DNA of 30,624 bases from Candidatus Acidiferrales bacterium (lineage in GTDB: Bacteria; Acidobacteriota; Terriglobia; Acidoferrales; UBA7541): NCBI GenBank assembly GCA_030043155.1, contig JASHYE010000152.1, positions 1 through 30,624 of the forward strand. Reading direction: 5' to 3'. Within the stretch, counting starts at the first letter, position 1. Each line of letters opens with the position of its first letter. The notes under the pieces were generated by a model that was given only the letters and a program-made list of their open reading frames with translations, was not told where the DNA came from and did not search any database. Position numbers and translations under genes: made by a program. Positions 16,551 through 24,042 of the stretch are shown piece by piece.

Positions 16551-17150
16551 TTAATCTCCGGATGGCGCGCTTCGTCTGACTGTAAGCGCTACTTTCAATA
16601 GGTCAGAGCTCACCGTCAATCCAGCATCCATTGCGCTCGCCAGATTCACGTCGAAGCGGACTTTGTCATCCTTCAGGACAAACTCAATCATTCCGCCACG
16701 TTCACTGAACCGCGGAATGTCGCTGACCGTCAGCACACTGGCCTTATTCATTGCCGTAAGAATCTCCTTGAGACGATCTTCTTCTGAGTCGCTAATAAAC
16801 AAGATTCGGCAGGTGAGCGCATCCTGCAGGTTCGAAACGCGCCGGGCAGTCAGGTTCTGACCTGCCCGCACTTCTCCCGCCAATGCGGCGTCTAAAGCCG
16901 GACCGAAAGGGTCTTTTCCGAGGACGCAAATGGCAAAGGCATCCTTTCTGTCATTGCCTGGCTGGGATGGCCACTCGACGAAACGGCTGAAATTGTAAAG
17001 GTAAGCGGCTTTTACTTGGTACTCGCTTGGCGGGGATGCTTGCACAAAGACCTTAGCCGGACACAGAGAAAGCACCACAACTATAACTGGAATCAGCCAC
17101 AGCTCGTAGCGAGGATGGCAACAGTTCGATATGTATGTTGTGAACTTCAC
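16551..17150 (-). CDS. YfiR-family periplasmic protein (DUF4154)
   Basis: A 199-residue exported protein of the YfiR/DUF4154 family. The signal segment is ~17-36 (LWLIPVIVVVLSLCPAKVFVQA). Family blocks are VKAAYLYNFSRFVEWP at ~46-61, FAICVLGKDPFG, RILFISDSEEDR, VLTVSDIPRFSERGGMIEFV and the C-terminal VRFDVNLASAMDAGLTVSSDLLKVA. In Pseudomonas YfiR is a periplasmic repressor that binds the CHASE8 domain of the cyclase YfiN (established for that system). Here the downstream gene is a kinase with a CHASE8-like domain, so a YfiR-like control of kinase activity is a reasonable inference. The start is GTG at 17150, 12 bp after the TonB-receptor stop, with a GGGATG-like site. Confidence 0.88.
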   Translation of the reverse strand: MKFTTYISNCCHPRYELWLIPVIVVVLSLCPAKVFVQASPPSEYQVKAAYLYNFSRFVEWPSQPGNDRKDAFAICVLGKDPFGPALDAALAGEVRAGQNLTARRVSNLQDALTCRILFISDSEEDRLKEILTAMNKASVLTVSDIPRFSERGGMIEFVLKDDKVRFDVNLASAMDAGLTVSSDLLKVALTVRRSAPSGD

Positions 17151-17162
17151 CCAAACATCCCG

Positions 17163-19250
17163 TTAGTGCTTCCAGGTGAACTGAGCATATATCACCCGTT
17201 TGATCCCCACGTTCGGCGCTCCGTTTACGCCGAGACCGTATTCCACTTGATAGGGTCGGAACAAATTGTCGCCGGTCACCGACAGCTCGAATTGTTCCGC
17301 AAAGTGCCAGCCCACGTGCACGTCCATAGTGGAATACTGCTGCACAACTTGCGCTGGCAGTGCGCTAACGTAACGGTATGTTGGGTCAATCTCGAATCCC
17401 TTTGGCAGGTCGAAGAGCGACTGGATAACTGCCTCATGGCGAGGGCTTGAACCTACGTCGCTCGAAGCTGTGGTCGCGTCTGTTATTCCCGGCTTGTCCT
17501 TCAGGTGCATTTGCAGATACGAGTAGGATCCCTTCAACTCCCACCAGCTTGTCGGTTTCCAATTTGGGTTGACCTCAACGCCATCGGTGTTGCCCTCGAG
17601 TCCATTGGCCCAGGGCACGGAAACGAGGACATAGGTGTAGGAAGGCGGAGGAGACTGCGCGAATCCAAGAGACACAGCACCAAGGCTTTGTAAGTCATTA
17701 TAGTTATTAAAGAAACTGGCGATGTCGACAAATAGATGAGCATTGACCTGCGTCCGATAACCGCCCTCGTACCCTAGCAGTTGTTCCGGTTTGAAAGTCG
17801 GGTCTCCTTGAATTTCCAGGAAAACCGGAAACGGCGGAGCCGCAGAGACGAAGCCTGTTAACGCGAGGTCCTGATCTAGGCGCGAGGGTGTTCGCACTGC
17901 TCGAGTCACGGCTGCCCAAAAGGACTGATGGTCGCTCGGTGTCCATAGAACTCTGCCGCTCGGCTCAAAATCCAAGCCGCTGAAGTTATTGTGCTGGATC
18001 TTGGTTCCGACTGTCAGCGAAACTCTATTCGCGAGAACAGGAATTTCATCCTGAATAAATCCGCTATAAACGCTGTCGGTCTGCTGATGAGGAAGAAAAT
18101 TTACAGTTGCTTGGGTCTGTATGAAATTACTCGGGCTGAGTGTCATGCCCAAGCCCCAAATGAAATCTTCGTTCTTGGGAAGAATCAGGTGATGTATGAA
18201 ATCCAAATCGAATGTATCGCGCGTCTCTCCGAATTGTGCGTCTTGGCGGTTCGTCCGATCAAAATAGGCTCTCAATTGAACATCAGAGCCATTGTTCAGC
18301 TGGCGCTTCCAGTGTGCCAGCAAATTGCCGCCGGACACAAAGCTTGTATTGTCGACGTTTGCTTGCGAGGGGGGTGAAAAGAAAGCTATGTTTGTCTCAC
18401 CTCCATTTTCTCCGCTATAAAGGTCTCCTTGCACGGTAAGGCTATCTCCGTCGTCCGGCTTCCAATCCGAACGGAATCCGGCTTGTCCCATTCGCCATTC
18501 GTCAAAAGGGTCGCCATTCGTGTGGAACTCCTGGCTGCGGACAAAGCCCATCTCGTACACACGATAGTCCAGATTCTTTCCGAGCGTTCCCCCAAACCGG
18601 AGCGCGCCGGTCCCTTGGTCGACGTTTCCTCCCCCTACGGTTGCAAGCGTCCCATGGGTATCCGTAGCGCTTTTTGTGATGATATTGATTACTCCGTTCA
18701 CCGCGTTCGATCCCCAAATCGTTCCGCCCGGCCCCCGAATCACTTCGATTCGATCCACATCTCGCAGCATCACGTTCTGCACATCCCAATACACTCCTTC
18801 AAAGAGTGGTGTATAGACGCTCCTTCCGTCGATCAGTACCAGGACGGATCTTGAGAAGGCCCCTCCAAAGCCGCGTATGCCAACCGCCCAGCTATCGGAA
18901 TCGATTCGTGCGACCTCAACGCCGGGGACGAGTCGCAGCGCTTCGGGAATAGTCGTGGCGCCCGAGCGTCGGATGTCTTCCTGTGTGAGCACATAGATAG
19001 CTGCAGGAGTTCGCATCAGCCTTTCGGGTTCCTTTGAGACGGTCGTGACTTCCACGTTGCCCAGCTGAGCCAGGCTCATATCGTTCAAGCTCTCAGCAGG
19101 GTTTTGGCTTGTCGACGCGCTTTGACCGTGTGCAGAGTCCACCGCTCCATTCAGTGATACTAAGAGAATGAGAATGCAGACTGCTCTTTGGCTTCGCTTG
19201 ACCAGGTTTCTGGCACAGCTCGAGCAAGCGAAAACGGATCGGTTCTCCAT
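17163..19250 (-). CDS. TonB-dependent outer-membrane receptor
   Basis: A 695-residue outer-membrane receptor. A signal peptide (hydrophobic CILILLVSLNGAV, cleavage near AHGQS) is followed by a TonB-box-like region (DMSLAQLGNVEVTTVSKEPE). The plug domain follows, with PAAIYVLTQEDIRRSGATTIPEALRLVPG and RIEVIRGPGGTIWGSNAVNGVINIITK. The rest is a long beta-barrel rich in aromatic-ended strands; it ends AQFTWKH. I chose the ATG at 19250 (MENRSVF); an in-frame TTG at 19304 adds 18 unlikely residues. Such receptors import iron complexes, cobalamin, sugars or other ligands; the substrate is not evident. It is the first gene of a unit with the YfiR protein and the histidine kinase. A hairpin ending the pho locus lies upstream at 19365-19391. 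Confidence 0.93.
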   Translation of the reverse strand: MENRSVFACSSCARNLVKRSQRAVCILILLVSLNGAVDSAHGQSASTSQNPAESLNDMSLAQLGNVEVTTVSKEPERLMRTPAAIYVLTQEDIRRSGATTIPEALRLVPGVEVARIDSDSWAVGIRGFGGAFSRSVLVLIDGRSVYTPLFEGVYWDVQNVMLRDVDRIEVIRGPGGTIWGSNAVNGVINIITKSATDTHGTLATVGGGNVDQGTGALRFGGTLGKNLDYRVYEMGFVRSQEFHTNGDPFDEWRMGQAGFRSDWKPDDGDSLTVQGDLYSGENGGETNIAFFSPPSQANVDNTSFVSGGNLLAHWKRQLNNGSDVQLRAYFDRTNRQDAQFGETRDTFDLDFIHHLILPKNEDFIWGLGMTLSPSNFIQTQATVNFLPHQQTDSVYSGFIQDEIPVLANRVSLTVGTKIQHNNFSGLDFEPSGRVLWTPSDHQSFWAAVTRAVRTPSRLDQDLALTGFVSAAPPFPVFLEIQGDPTFKPEQLLGYEGGYRTQVNAHLFVDIASFFNNYNDLQSLGAVSLGFAQSPPPSYTYVLVSVPWANGLEGNTDGVEVNPNWKPTSWWELKGSYSYLQMHLKDKPGITDATTASSDVGSSPRHEAVIQSLFDLPKGFEIDPTYRYVSALPAQVVQQYSTMDVHVGWHFAEQFELSVTGDNLFRPYQVEYGLGVNGAPNVGIKRVIYAQFTWKH

Positions 19251-19364
19251 GGGATTTCCATTCGGTTTGCGGTGGAGGGGAACTGCGGCCGCAATGCCGT
19301 TCAATACGCGGCTAGCTTACTACGTGGAAAGTTTGTGACCTTTCTGCTTGCGCTCAAGATGCTC

Positions 19365-19391
19365 AAAACCTAAACACGCACGGGGTTTAGG
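19365..19391 (-). terminator. Hairpin with T-run after phoU
   Basis: On the minus strand the sequence reads CCTAAAC, a 9-nt loop (CCCGTGCGT), GTTTAGG, then TTTT. The stem is 7 perfect base pairs and is immediately followed by the T-run, the layout of an intrinsic terminator. It lies 19 bp past the phoU stop and upstream of the TonB-receptor gene, where the pst-phoU transcript should end. The stem is AT-rich in part and the T-run short, so efficiency may be moderate. Confidence 0.65.
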
Positions 19392-19409
19392 CATAAATGG
19401 CCCAGCAAT

Positions 19410-20075
19410 TCACCGCCGGTCAGCAGCCAGGTGCCGAACGTCGCGACCTACCACCATGTAGATGACATCTTCGGCGATGTTCGTGGCATGGTCTCCAATG
19501 CGCTCAAGGTTCTTAGTGATGAGGATGAGCTCGAATGCAGGAAAAACCACTGCGGAATTTTCCATCATGTAGGTCAGAAGTTCGCGGAAAATCTGATCAC
19601 GGAGATGATCAACTTCATCATCCCGAGTCAAAACAGATTTGGCCAGTTCGGCATCACCTCGGACGAGCGAGTTCAAGCTATCGCGTACCATTCCTTCCGC
19701 CAACTCGCTCATTCGCGGCAAATCAACGTAGGGCTTGACCTGCGGATGGCGAAGAATCCGAAGCGAGGATTGCGCAATGTTCACGGCTTGATCGCCGATG
19801 CGTTCGAGGTCGCTGTTGATTCGGGATGCGGAAAAAATGAACCGCAAGTCGACAGCCATTGGGGCCTGAAGAGCCACGAGCTGCATGGCACGATCATCAA
19901 TTTCGATCTGGAGCTCGTTTATTCCGGCCTCCTCCGCCAGGACGCGATTCGCCAACGCCTCGCTTTTCTGAAAAACAGACTGTACTGCTTGGTGCACGGC
20001 GTGTTCCGCGAGGCCAGCCATCTGCAGCAGCCGTTCTTTCAGTTGCTCCAAGTCGTGTTCGAAATGCCTCTCCAT
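19410..20075 (-). CDS. phoU: Phosphate signalling protein PhoU
   Basis: A 221-residue cytoplasmic helical protein with two PhoU repeats. PhoU conveys the state of the PstSCAB transporter to PhoR and restrains phosphate uptake. Typical features are HFEHDLEQLKERLLQMAGLAEHAV at the start, LAEEAGINELQIEIDDRAMQLVALQAP with the conserved E-D metal-cluster motif, then LERIGDQAVNIA (repeat 1) and LERIGDHATNIAEDVIYMVVG (repeat 2). Length matches the family. The ATG at 20075 has AGAGGAG 5 bases upstream. It is the last gene of the pstSCAB-phoU set, 41 bp after pstB, and is followed by the terminator-like hairpin. Confidence 0.97.
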   Translation of the reverse strand: MERHFEHDLEQLKERLLQMAGLAEHAVHQAVQSVFQKSEALANRVLAEEAGINELQIEIDDRAMQLVALQAPMAVDLRFIFSASRINSDLERIGDQAVNIAQSSLRILRHPQVKPYVDLPRMSELAEGMVRDSLNSLVRGDAELAKSVLTRDDEVDHLRDQIFRELLTYMMENSAVVFPAFELILITKNLERIGDHATNIAEDVIYMVVGRDVRHLAADRR

Positions 20076-20116
20076 ACAACTCCTCTAATGTTCGTCTTCA
20101 AAGCCCGATCCACGGA

Positions 20117-20980
20117 TCATCCAAACCGTCCGGTAATATACGCCTCCGTTCGTGGATCGGATGGCGTCGTAAAGAGTTTCCTCGTGGGCTGATACTCGAT
20201 GAGTTGGCCCTCGAGAAGAAAAGCGGTGAAATCGCTGCTCCGCGCTGCTTGCTGCATGTTATGAGTCACGATCACGATCGTACAAGACGACTTCAGCTGG
20301 AAAAGAAGCTCCTCGATTTTCGCTGTCGTTATGGGGTCCAAAGCGGAACACGGCTCATCGAGCAAAAGAACCTCAGGGCTAACCGCGAGTGCGCGAGCTA
20401 TGCAGAGTCGCTGTTGCTGGCCTCCGGAAAGCGCATAAGCCGATTTGTGAAGTTGATCTTTTACTTCATCCCACAAAGCGGCGCGGCGCAGACTATGTTC
20501 AACGGAGTCAGCAAGGCGACCTTGAAAACCGTTAATTCTCAGCCCGTAGGCTACGTTATCGAAAATCGACTTTGGAAATGGATTCGGGCGCTGAAATACC
20601 ATTCCGACCCGGCGGCGCAGTTTCACCACGTCCATTCCCAAAACGTTTTCGCCATCGAGCGCAATGTCGCCATCGAGCCTTGAATGACGAACAGTTTCGT
20701 TCATCCGGTTCAGACTTCTCAGGAACGTAGACTTTCCGCAACCGGAAGGTCCGATCAGAGCCGTGACAACATTTGAACGAATATCCAAACTGATGCCGTG
20801 GAGAACTTCCTTCGATCCGTAGAAGACTTTTAGATTCGAAACTTTGAACCGAAGAGACCCCTCAGCTGACTCCGGCCTTTCCGGCGGTTTTGATAACGCC
20901 GGAGGCAGATCGATTTGCTTGTCTGGCTTCCTGTTCACGTTGTCCGTTTCCAGGCTCCTCACAGGGCTCACGCTGGCCAT
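20117..20980 (-). CDS. pstB: Phosphate ABC transporter ATPase PstB
   Basis: A 287-residue ATP-binding subunit of the high-affinity phosphate importer. Walker [10 protein letters not shown] is at 77-85, the PstB-type [21 protein letters not shown] follows, the signature LSGGQQQR is at 184-191, Walker B LLLDEP at 205-210 with SALDP after it, and the H-loop His240. The N-terminus has ~43 extra Pro/charged residues before the fold compared with the usual ~250-260-residue PstB; an ATG at 20980 with GAGG 9 bases upstream supports the longer form. It follows pstA by 6 bp. Confidence 0.97.
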   Translation of the reverse strand: MASVSPVRSLETDNVNRKPDKQIDLPPALSKPPERPESAEGSLRFKVSNLKVFYGSKEVLHGISLDIRSNVVTALIGPSGCGKSTFLRSLNRMNETVRHSRLDGDIALDGENVLGMDVVKLRRRVGMVFQRPNPFPKSIFDNVAYGLRINGFQGRLADSVEHSLRRAALWDEVKDQLHKSAYALSGGQQQRLCIARALAVSPEVLLLDEPCSALDPITTAKIEELLFQLKSSCTIVIVTHNMQQAARSSDFTAFLLEGQLIEYQPTRKLFTTPSDPRTEAYITGRFG

Positions 20981-20986
20981 CGCTTT

Positions 20987-21835
20987 CTACCTCGCTGCTG
21001 AGGTCTTGCGCGCGAGAACCAAGCGCGTACCAATGTTAACGAGCAACACGAGCATCAACAATATCAGTCCCGCGGCCCAAGCCTGCCTGTGCCAAATCTC
21101 ATAGGGGCCGGTCGCGTATGTATAAATGACCATCGGCAATGAAGCGATGGGCTGGCTCCATCCCTGGCTCCAAAATTGGTTCCCAAACGCAGTGAAGAGC
21201 AATGGAGCAGTTTCACCTGCAACCCGCGCTAGAGCGAGCATGATACCGGTGATAATTCCCGACGCGGCCGCAGGGACAATTACCGTTAGGATGGTTTTCC
21301 ATTTACTCGCACCAAGAGCGAACGCACCCTCACGCAGAGTGTTGGGCACAGCGCGAAGGAACTGTTCGGTGCTGCGAACGGTGATCGGGATGGTCATTAC
21401 TCCGAGAGCAAAGCCGCCCGCCAGCGTTGAAAAATGACGCATTGGAACAACGACCACGCTGTAAGCAAAGATTCCGATAATGATGGACGGAACGCCATTG
21501 AGAAGATCGGTGGTGTAACGCACAAGGAAGTTCATGACCTTGCCGCTGAATTCGGCCAGATAGACCCCTGCTAAAACGCCGACGGGCACACCGATGAGCA
21601 TGGCCAGTAACAGCAGTTTTCCGCTTCCTACGATGGCGTTCGCAACGCCGCCGCCGGATTCTCCGACCGGAGCGGGCAATTTGGTTAGAAAATTCCAGCT
21701 CAGGTCCTTGCCTCCGTTATAAACCAGATAGCCGAGAATGAAGAATAGAGTAGAAACAGCTATGAGCGTGCACGCGCCCGTCAAGCTAAGCATAAAAACA
21801 TTTAAGCTCTTGCGCCAAATCGTGCGGATGCTCAT
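20987..21835 (-). CDS. pstA: Phosphate ABC transporter permease PstA
   Basis: A 282-residue inner-membrane permease with about six transmembrane segments. The cytoplasmic EAA loop for contact with PstB is visible as REGAFALGASKWKTILTVIVPAA. PstA-typical stretches are DLLNGVPSIIIGIFAYSVVV and GVLAGVYLAEF. It heterodimerises with PstC to form the channel. Its ATG overlaps the pstC stop by 4 bases (ATGA at 21832-21835), so translation is probably coupled. Length is in the family range. Confidence 0.96.
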   Translation of the reverse strand: MSIRTIWRKSLNVFMLSLTGACTLIAVSTLFFILGYLVYNGGKDLSWNFLTKLPAPVGESGGGVANAIVGSGKLLLLAMLIGVPVGVLAGVYLAEFSGKVMNFLVRYTTDLLNGVPSIIIGIFAYSVVVVPMRHFSTLAGGFALGVMTIPITVRSTEQFLRAVPNTLREGAFALGASKWKTILTVIVPAAASGIITGIMLALARVAGETAPLLFTAFGNQFWSQGWSQPIASLPMVIYTYATGPYEIWHRQAWAAGLILLMLVLLVNIGTRLVLARKTSAAR

Positions 21836-22830
21836 GCTGCGCTGGCGCCTCCACGCTGTTCGGTTGCGATAATCAACAGTCGCGCGACTCCATTGAGGAC
21901 AAAAGTGACGAGAAATAGCACGAGTCCCAGCTCGATCAACGACTGGAGATAAATCTTGGCAGTCGCTTCTGTGAATTCATTGGCGATTACCGCGGCAATG
22001 GTGTAGCCCGGAGCGAGAAGTGATGCACTGATATGAGGATCATTGCCGATCACCATTGTTACAGCCATCGTTTCGCCGAGTGCGCGAGCCATCGCAAGGA
22101 AAATTGAGCCAATGATGCCGGTACGAGCAAAAGGAACGACGACGCGGATGGTCGATTCCCAGCGAGTGGCTCCGAGCCCAAGCGCTGCTTCGCGCTGATC
22201 CACCGGTACAGCCATCAATACTTCGCGTGAGACTGAAATAATGAAGGGAAGAACCATGATCGTGAGAACCAGACTCGCGGTCAACACGCCGAGCCCGTAG
22301 CTCGGCCCCTTAAATAACGGCAGAAAGCCCAAAGTAGATTCGAGAAGAGGACCTAGGCCAGTCCGCACGAAGGGAACCACGACAAAAATCCCCAAAACTC
22401 CGTAGATCACACTCGGAACGGCCGCAAGCAAATCGATAACGAAAGCAAGCATGTCAGACATGCGAGGAGGAGCCAGTTCTGCAAGAAAAATTGCTGCACC
22501 CACGCCCAGTGGAACGGCGATGATCAGCGCAACGATCGTAGTCACGACCGTGCCGTACAGAAATGGCAGGGCGCCAAAGTGATTGAAGACCGGGTCCCAA
22601 ACGCTTGCGATAAAAAACTTCCAGCCGAACGTTTGACGAGAGAGCGCGGAATTCATCCACAGCTCATATACCAGGACACTGGTTACAAGGATTACGGCAG
22701 CGGCGAAAATAAGCGTAATGACGTGGGCAATTTCATCCCCGCCTCGAAGCCGAGCGAGAAAATCGCGGGCCCTGCCACGCTGCGCAAGGTAAGGCTCGCG
22801 ATCAAACGCAGGATTCGAGGGTACACTCAT
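21832..22830 (-). CDS. pstC: Phosphate ABC transporter permease PstC
   Basis: A 332-residue inner-membrane permease, partner of PstA. About six transmembrane segments follow a ~35-residue cytoplasmic N-terminus. The EAA loop reads REAALGLGATRWESTIRVVVPFA. PstC-typical features are the early block NSALSRQTFGWKFF, DLLAAVPSVIYGVLGIFVVVP and the long loop before GPSYGLGVLTASLVLTIMVLPFI. The ATG at 22830 is 3 bp past the pstS stop and has no strong ribosome-binding site, which points to coupled translation. Confidence 0.96.
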   Translation of the reverse strand: MSVPSNPAFDREPYLAQRGRARDFLARLRGGDEIAHVITLIFAAAVILVTSVLVYELWMNSALSRQTFGWKFFIASVWDPVFNHFGALPFLYGTVVTTIVALIIAVPLGVGAAIFLAELAPPRMSDMLAFVIDLLAAVPSVIYGVLGIFVVVPFVRTGLGPLLESTLGFLPLFKGPSYGLGVLTASLVLTIMVLPFIISVSREVLMAVPVDQREAALGLGATRWESTIRVVVPFARTGIIGSIFLAMARALGETMAVTMVIGNDPHISASLLAPGYTIAAVIANEFTEATAKIYLQSLIELGLVLFLVTFVLNGVARLLIIATEQRGGASAA

Positions 22831-22833
22831 AGC

Positions 22834-23862
22834 TTACTGAATTTCAGCGATATGGCGCATTTCGATAGCAACAACGGCGCGGGGCAGCCGGGCATAATCG
22901 AGAGCTTCGACCATGCCCTGACCGTCTGTCAGCATCCAGTGGAGGAAAGACTTGACGTTCTGGAGCTTGGTCGGGTCTGAAATTTGAGCGGGAATCAAAA
23001 GATACGTGAAGCTGCAAATCGGGTAGCTACCAGCACCGGATGCATCCGTGATCGAAATACGGACGTCGTGTGCCATTTTTACTGCGGCACCGCTGGCCGC
23101 TTCGGTCACCGAGGCCAAACTGGCCCTGACGAACTGGCCGGCTGAATTCCGCACCAACCCATAGCCGAGATGGTTTTGGATAGCGTAAATCAGTTCGACA
23201 TAGCCAATTGCGTTCGGAGTTTGCTCGACAACCCCAGAAACTCCCTCGTTGCCTTTTCCGCCGAGCCCGACAGGCCAATTCACGGAGGTGTTGCTCCCAA
23301 CGCGGCTCTTCCACTCTGGACTGACCTTCGAAAGATAATCGGTCCAGACGAATGTCGTGCCGCTACCGTCGGACCGATGGACGACCACAATGTCGTTTCC
23401 GGGCAAGTTGACTCCGGGATTGGCACCGGCGATTTCCGGATCATTCCACTTGGTTACTTTTCCCAAGTAGATGTCTGCAAGTGCTTGCGGCGTGAACTTG
23501 AGCACAGCGCTTACACCCGGAATGTTGTACGTCGGAACGACCGCGCCAAGTACGGTCGGGAACTGGATAATTTTAAAGCCGAACTGGGAGAGCAATTCAT
23601 CATTCAGGGGCATGTCGGAGGCTCCGAAATCCACTGTGCCAGCCTTGAGTTGCTGAATGCCGCCGCCGGAGCCGATGCTCTGATAATTGATCTCCACATT
23701 TGGATGAAGCGTGTGGAAGTCGCTGAACCATTTTGAATAAATAGGATTTGGGAACGTGGCACCAGCAGCATTCATGAGTACGGGACCGCTCGACTGAGCT
23801 TTCGCCGCGACGGCGAATAAGGCCAAAAGCAAGAAAATAAGCGAGGCTTTTACGAACTTCAT
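22834..23862 (-). CDS. pstS: Periplasmic phosphate-binding protein PstS
   Basis: A 342-residue periplasmic phosphate receptor of the Pst system. A signal peptide (LIFLLLALFAVAAKAQS) precedes the binding fold. Phosphate-contact motifs are NAAGATFP, YQSIGSGGGI, DFGASDMP and HRSDGSGTTFVW. I chose the ATG at 23862 because GGAGG lies 6 bases upstream and the signal then has normal length; an in-frame ATG at 23889 lies upstream of that site. A Pho-box-like repeat is 42 bp upstream. It is the first gene of the pstSCAB-phoU unit. Confidence 0.97.
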   Translation of the reverse strand: MKFVKASLIFLLLALFAVAAKAQSSGPVLMNAAGATFPNPIYSKWFSDFHTLHPNVEINYQSIGSGGGIQQLKAGTVDFGASDMPLNDELLSQFGFKIIQFPTVLGAVVPTYNIPGVSAVLKFTPQALADIYLGKVTKWNDPEIAGANPGVNLPGNDIVVVHRSDGSGTTFVWTDYLSKVSPEWKSRVGSNTSVNWPVGLGGKGNEGVSGVVEQTPNAIGYVELIYAIQNHLGYGLVRNSAGQFVRASLASVTEAASGAAVKMAHDVRISITDASGAGSYPICSFTYLLIPAQISDPTKLQNVKSFLHWMLTDGQGMVEALDYARLPRAVVAIEMRHIAEIQ

Positions 23863-23904
23863 AAGAATCCTCCATCTGCGGTTAGTCAATCTTGGGGTTT
23901 CTAC

Positions 23905-23922
23905 GTTACAGATTTCTTACAG
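23905..23922 (-). promoter_or_regulatory. Pho box upstream of pstS
   Basis: On the minus strand the site reads CTGTAAG-AAAT-CTGTAAC: two near-identical 7-bp units on an 11-bp period with a 4-bp spacer. This is the geometry of the PhoB box of E. coli (CTGTCAT plus A/T-rich spacer plus CTGTCAC). It ends 42 bp before the pstS start. AAGATT, 11 bases past the second repeat, could serve as a -10. PhoB in this locus is the likely binder (inference). Confidence 0.75.
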
Positions 23923-23948
23923 CTCAGTGATCACACGATTAAGAATGT

Positions 23949-23961
23949 GCCGCACTGCGGC
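23949..23961. other. Small GC hairpin upstream of the pstS Pho box
   Basis: A perfect inverted repeat GCCGC-ACT-GCGGC (5-bp stem, 3-nt loop) lies between the porin stop and the Pho box, 27 bp upstream of the box. There is no T-run on either side. Its role is unknown; it could stop or stabilise a transcript coming from the porin gene. Confidence 0.4.
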
Positions 23962-23980
23962 CTGAGCCCTGAAAGCCCTG

Positions 23981-24001
23981 TCTTTCCGGCGCCTGGAAAG
24001 A
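23981..24001. other. Hairpin between porin gene and pstS
   Basis: A perfect inverted repeat TCTTTCC-GGCGCCT-GGAAAGA (7-bp stem, 7-nt loop) lies 41 bp past the porin stop. It has no T-run on the minus strand, so it is not a standard intrinsic terminator. It may mark a 3' end or an RNA-processing site that separates porin and pst messages. Confidence 0.45.
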
Positions 24002-24042
24002 ACGCCCATTCTAGGCACCGGTCTGGGTTTTCGTTGACACCC

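Noticed and set aside
19859..20683. 274-residue plus-strand open frame across phoU and pstB
   Set aside because: It is antisense to two well-supported genes and its product has no family features.
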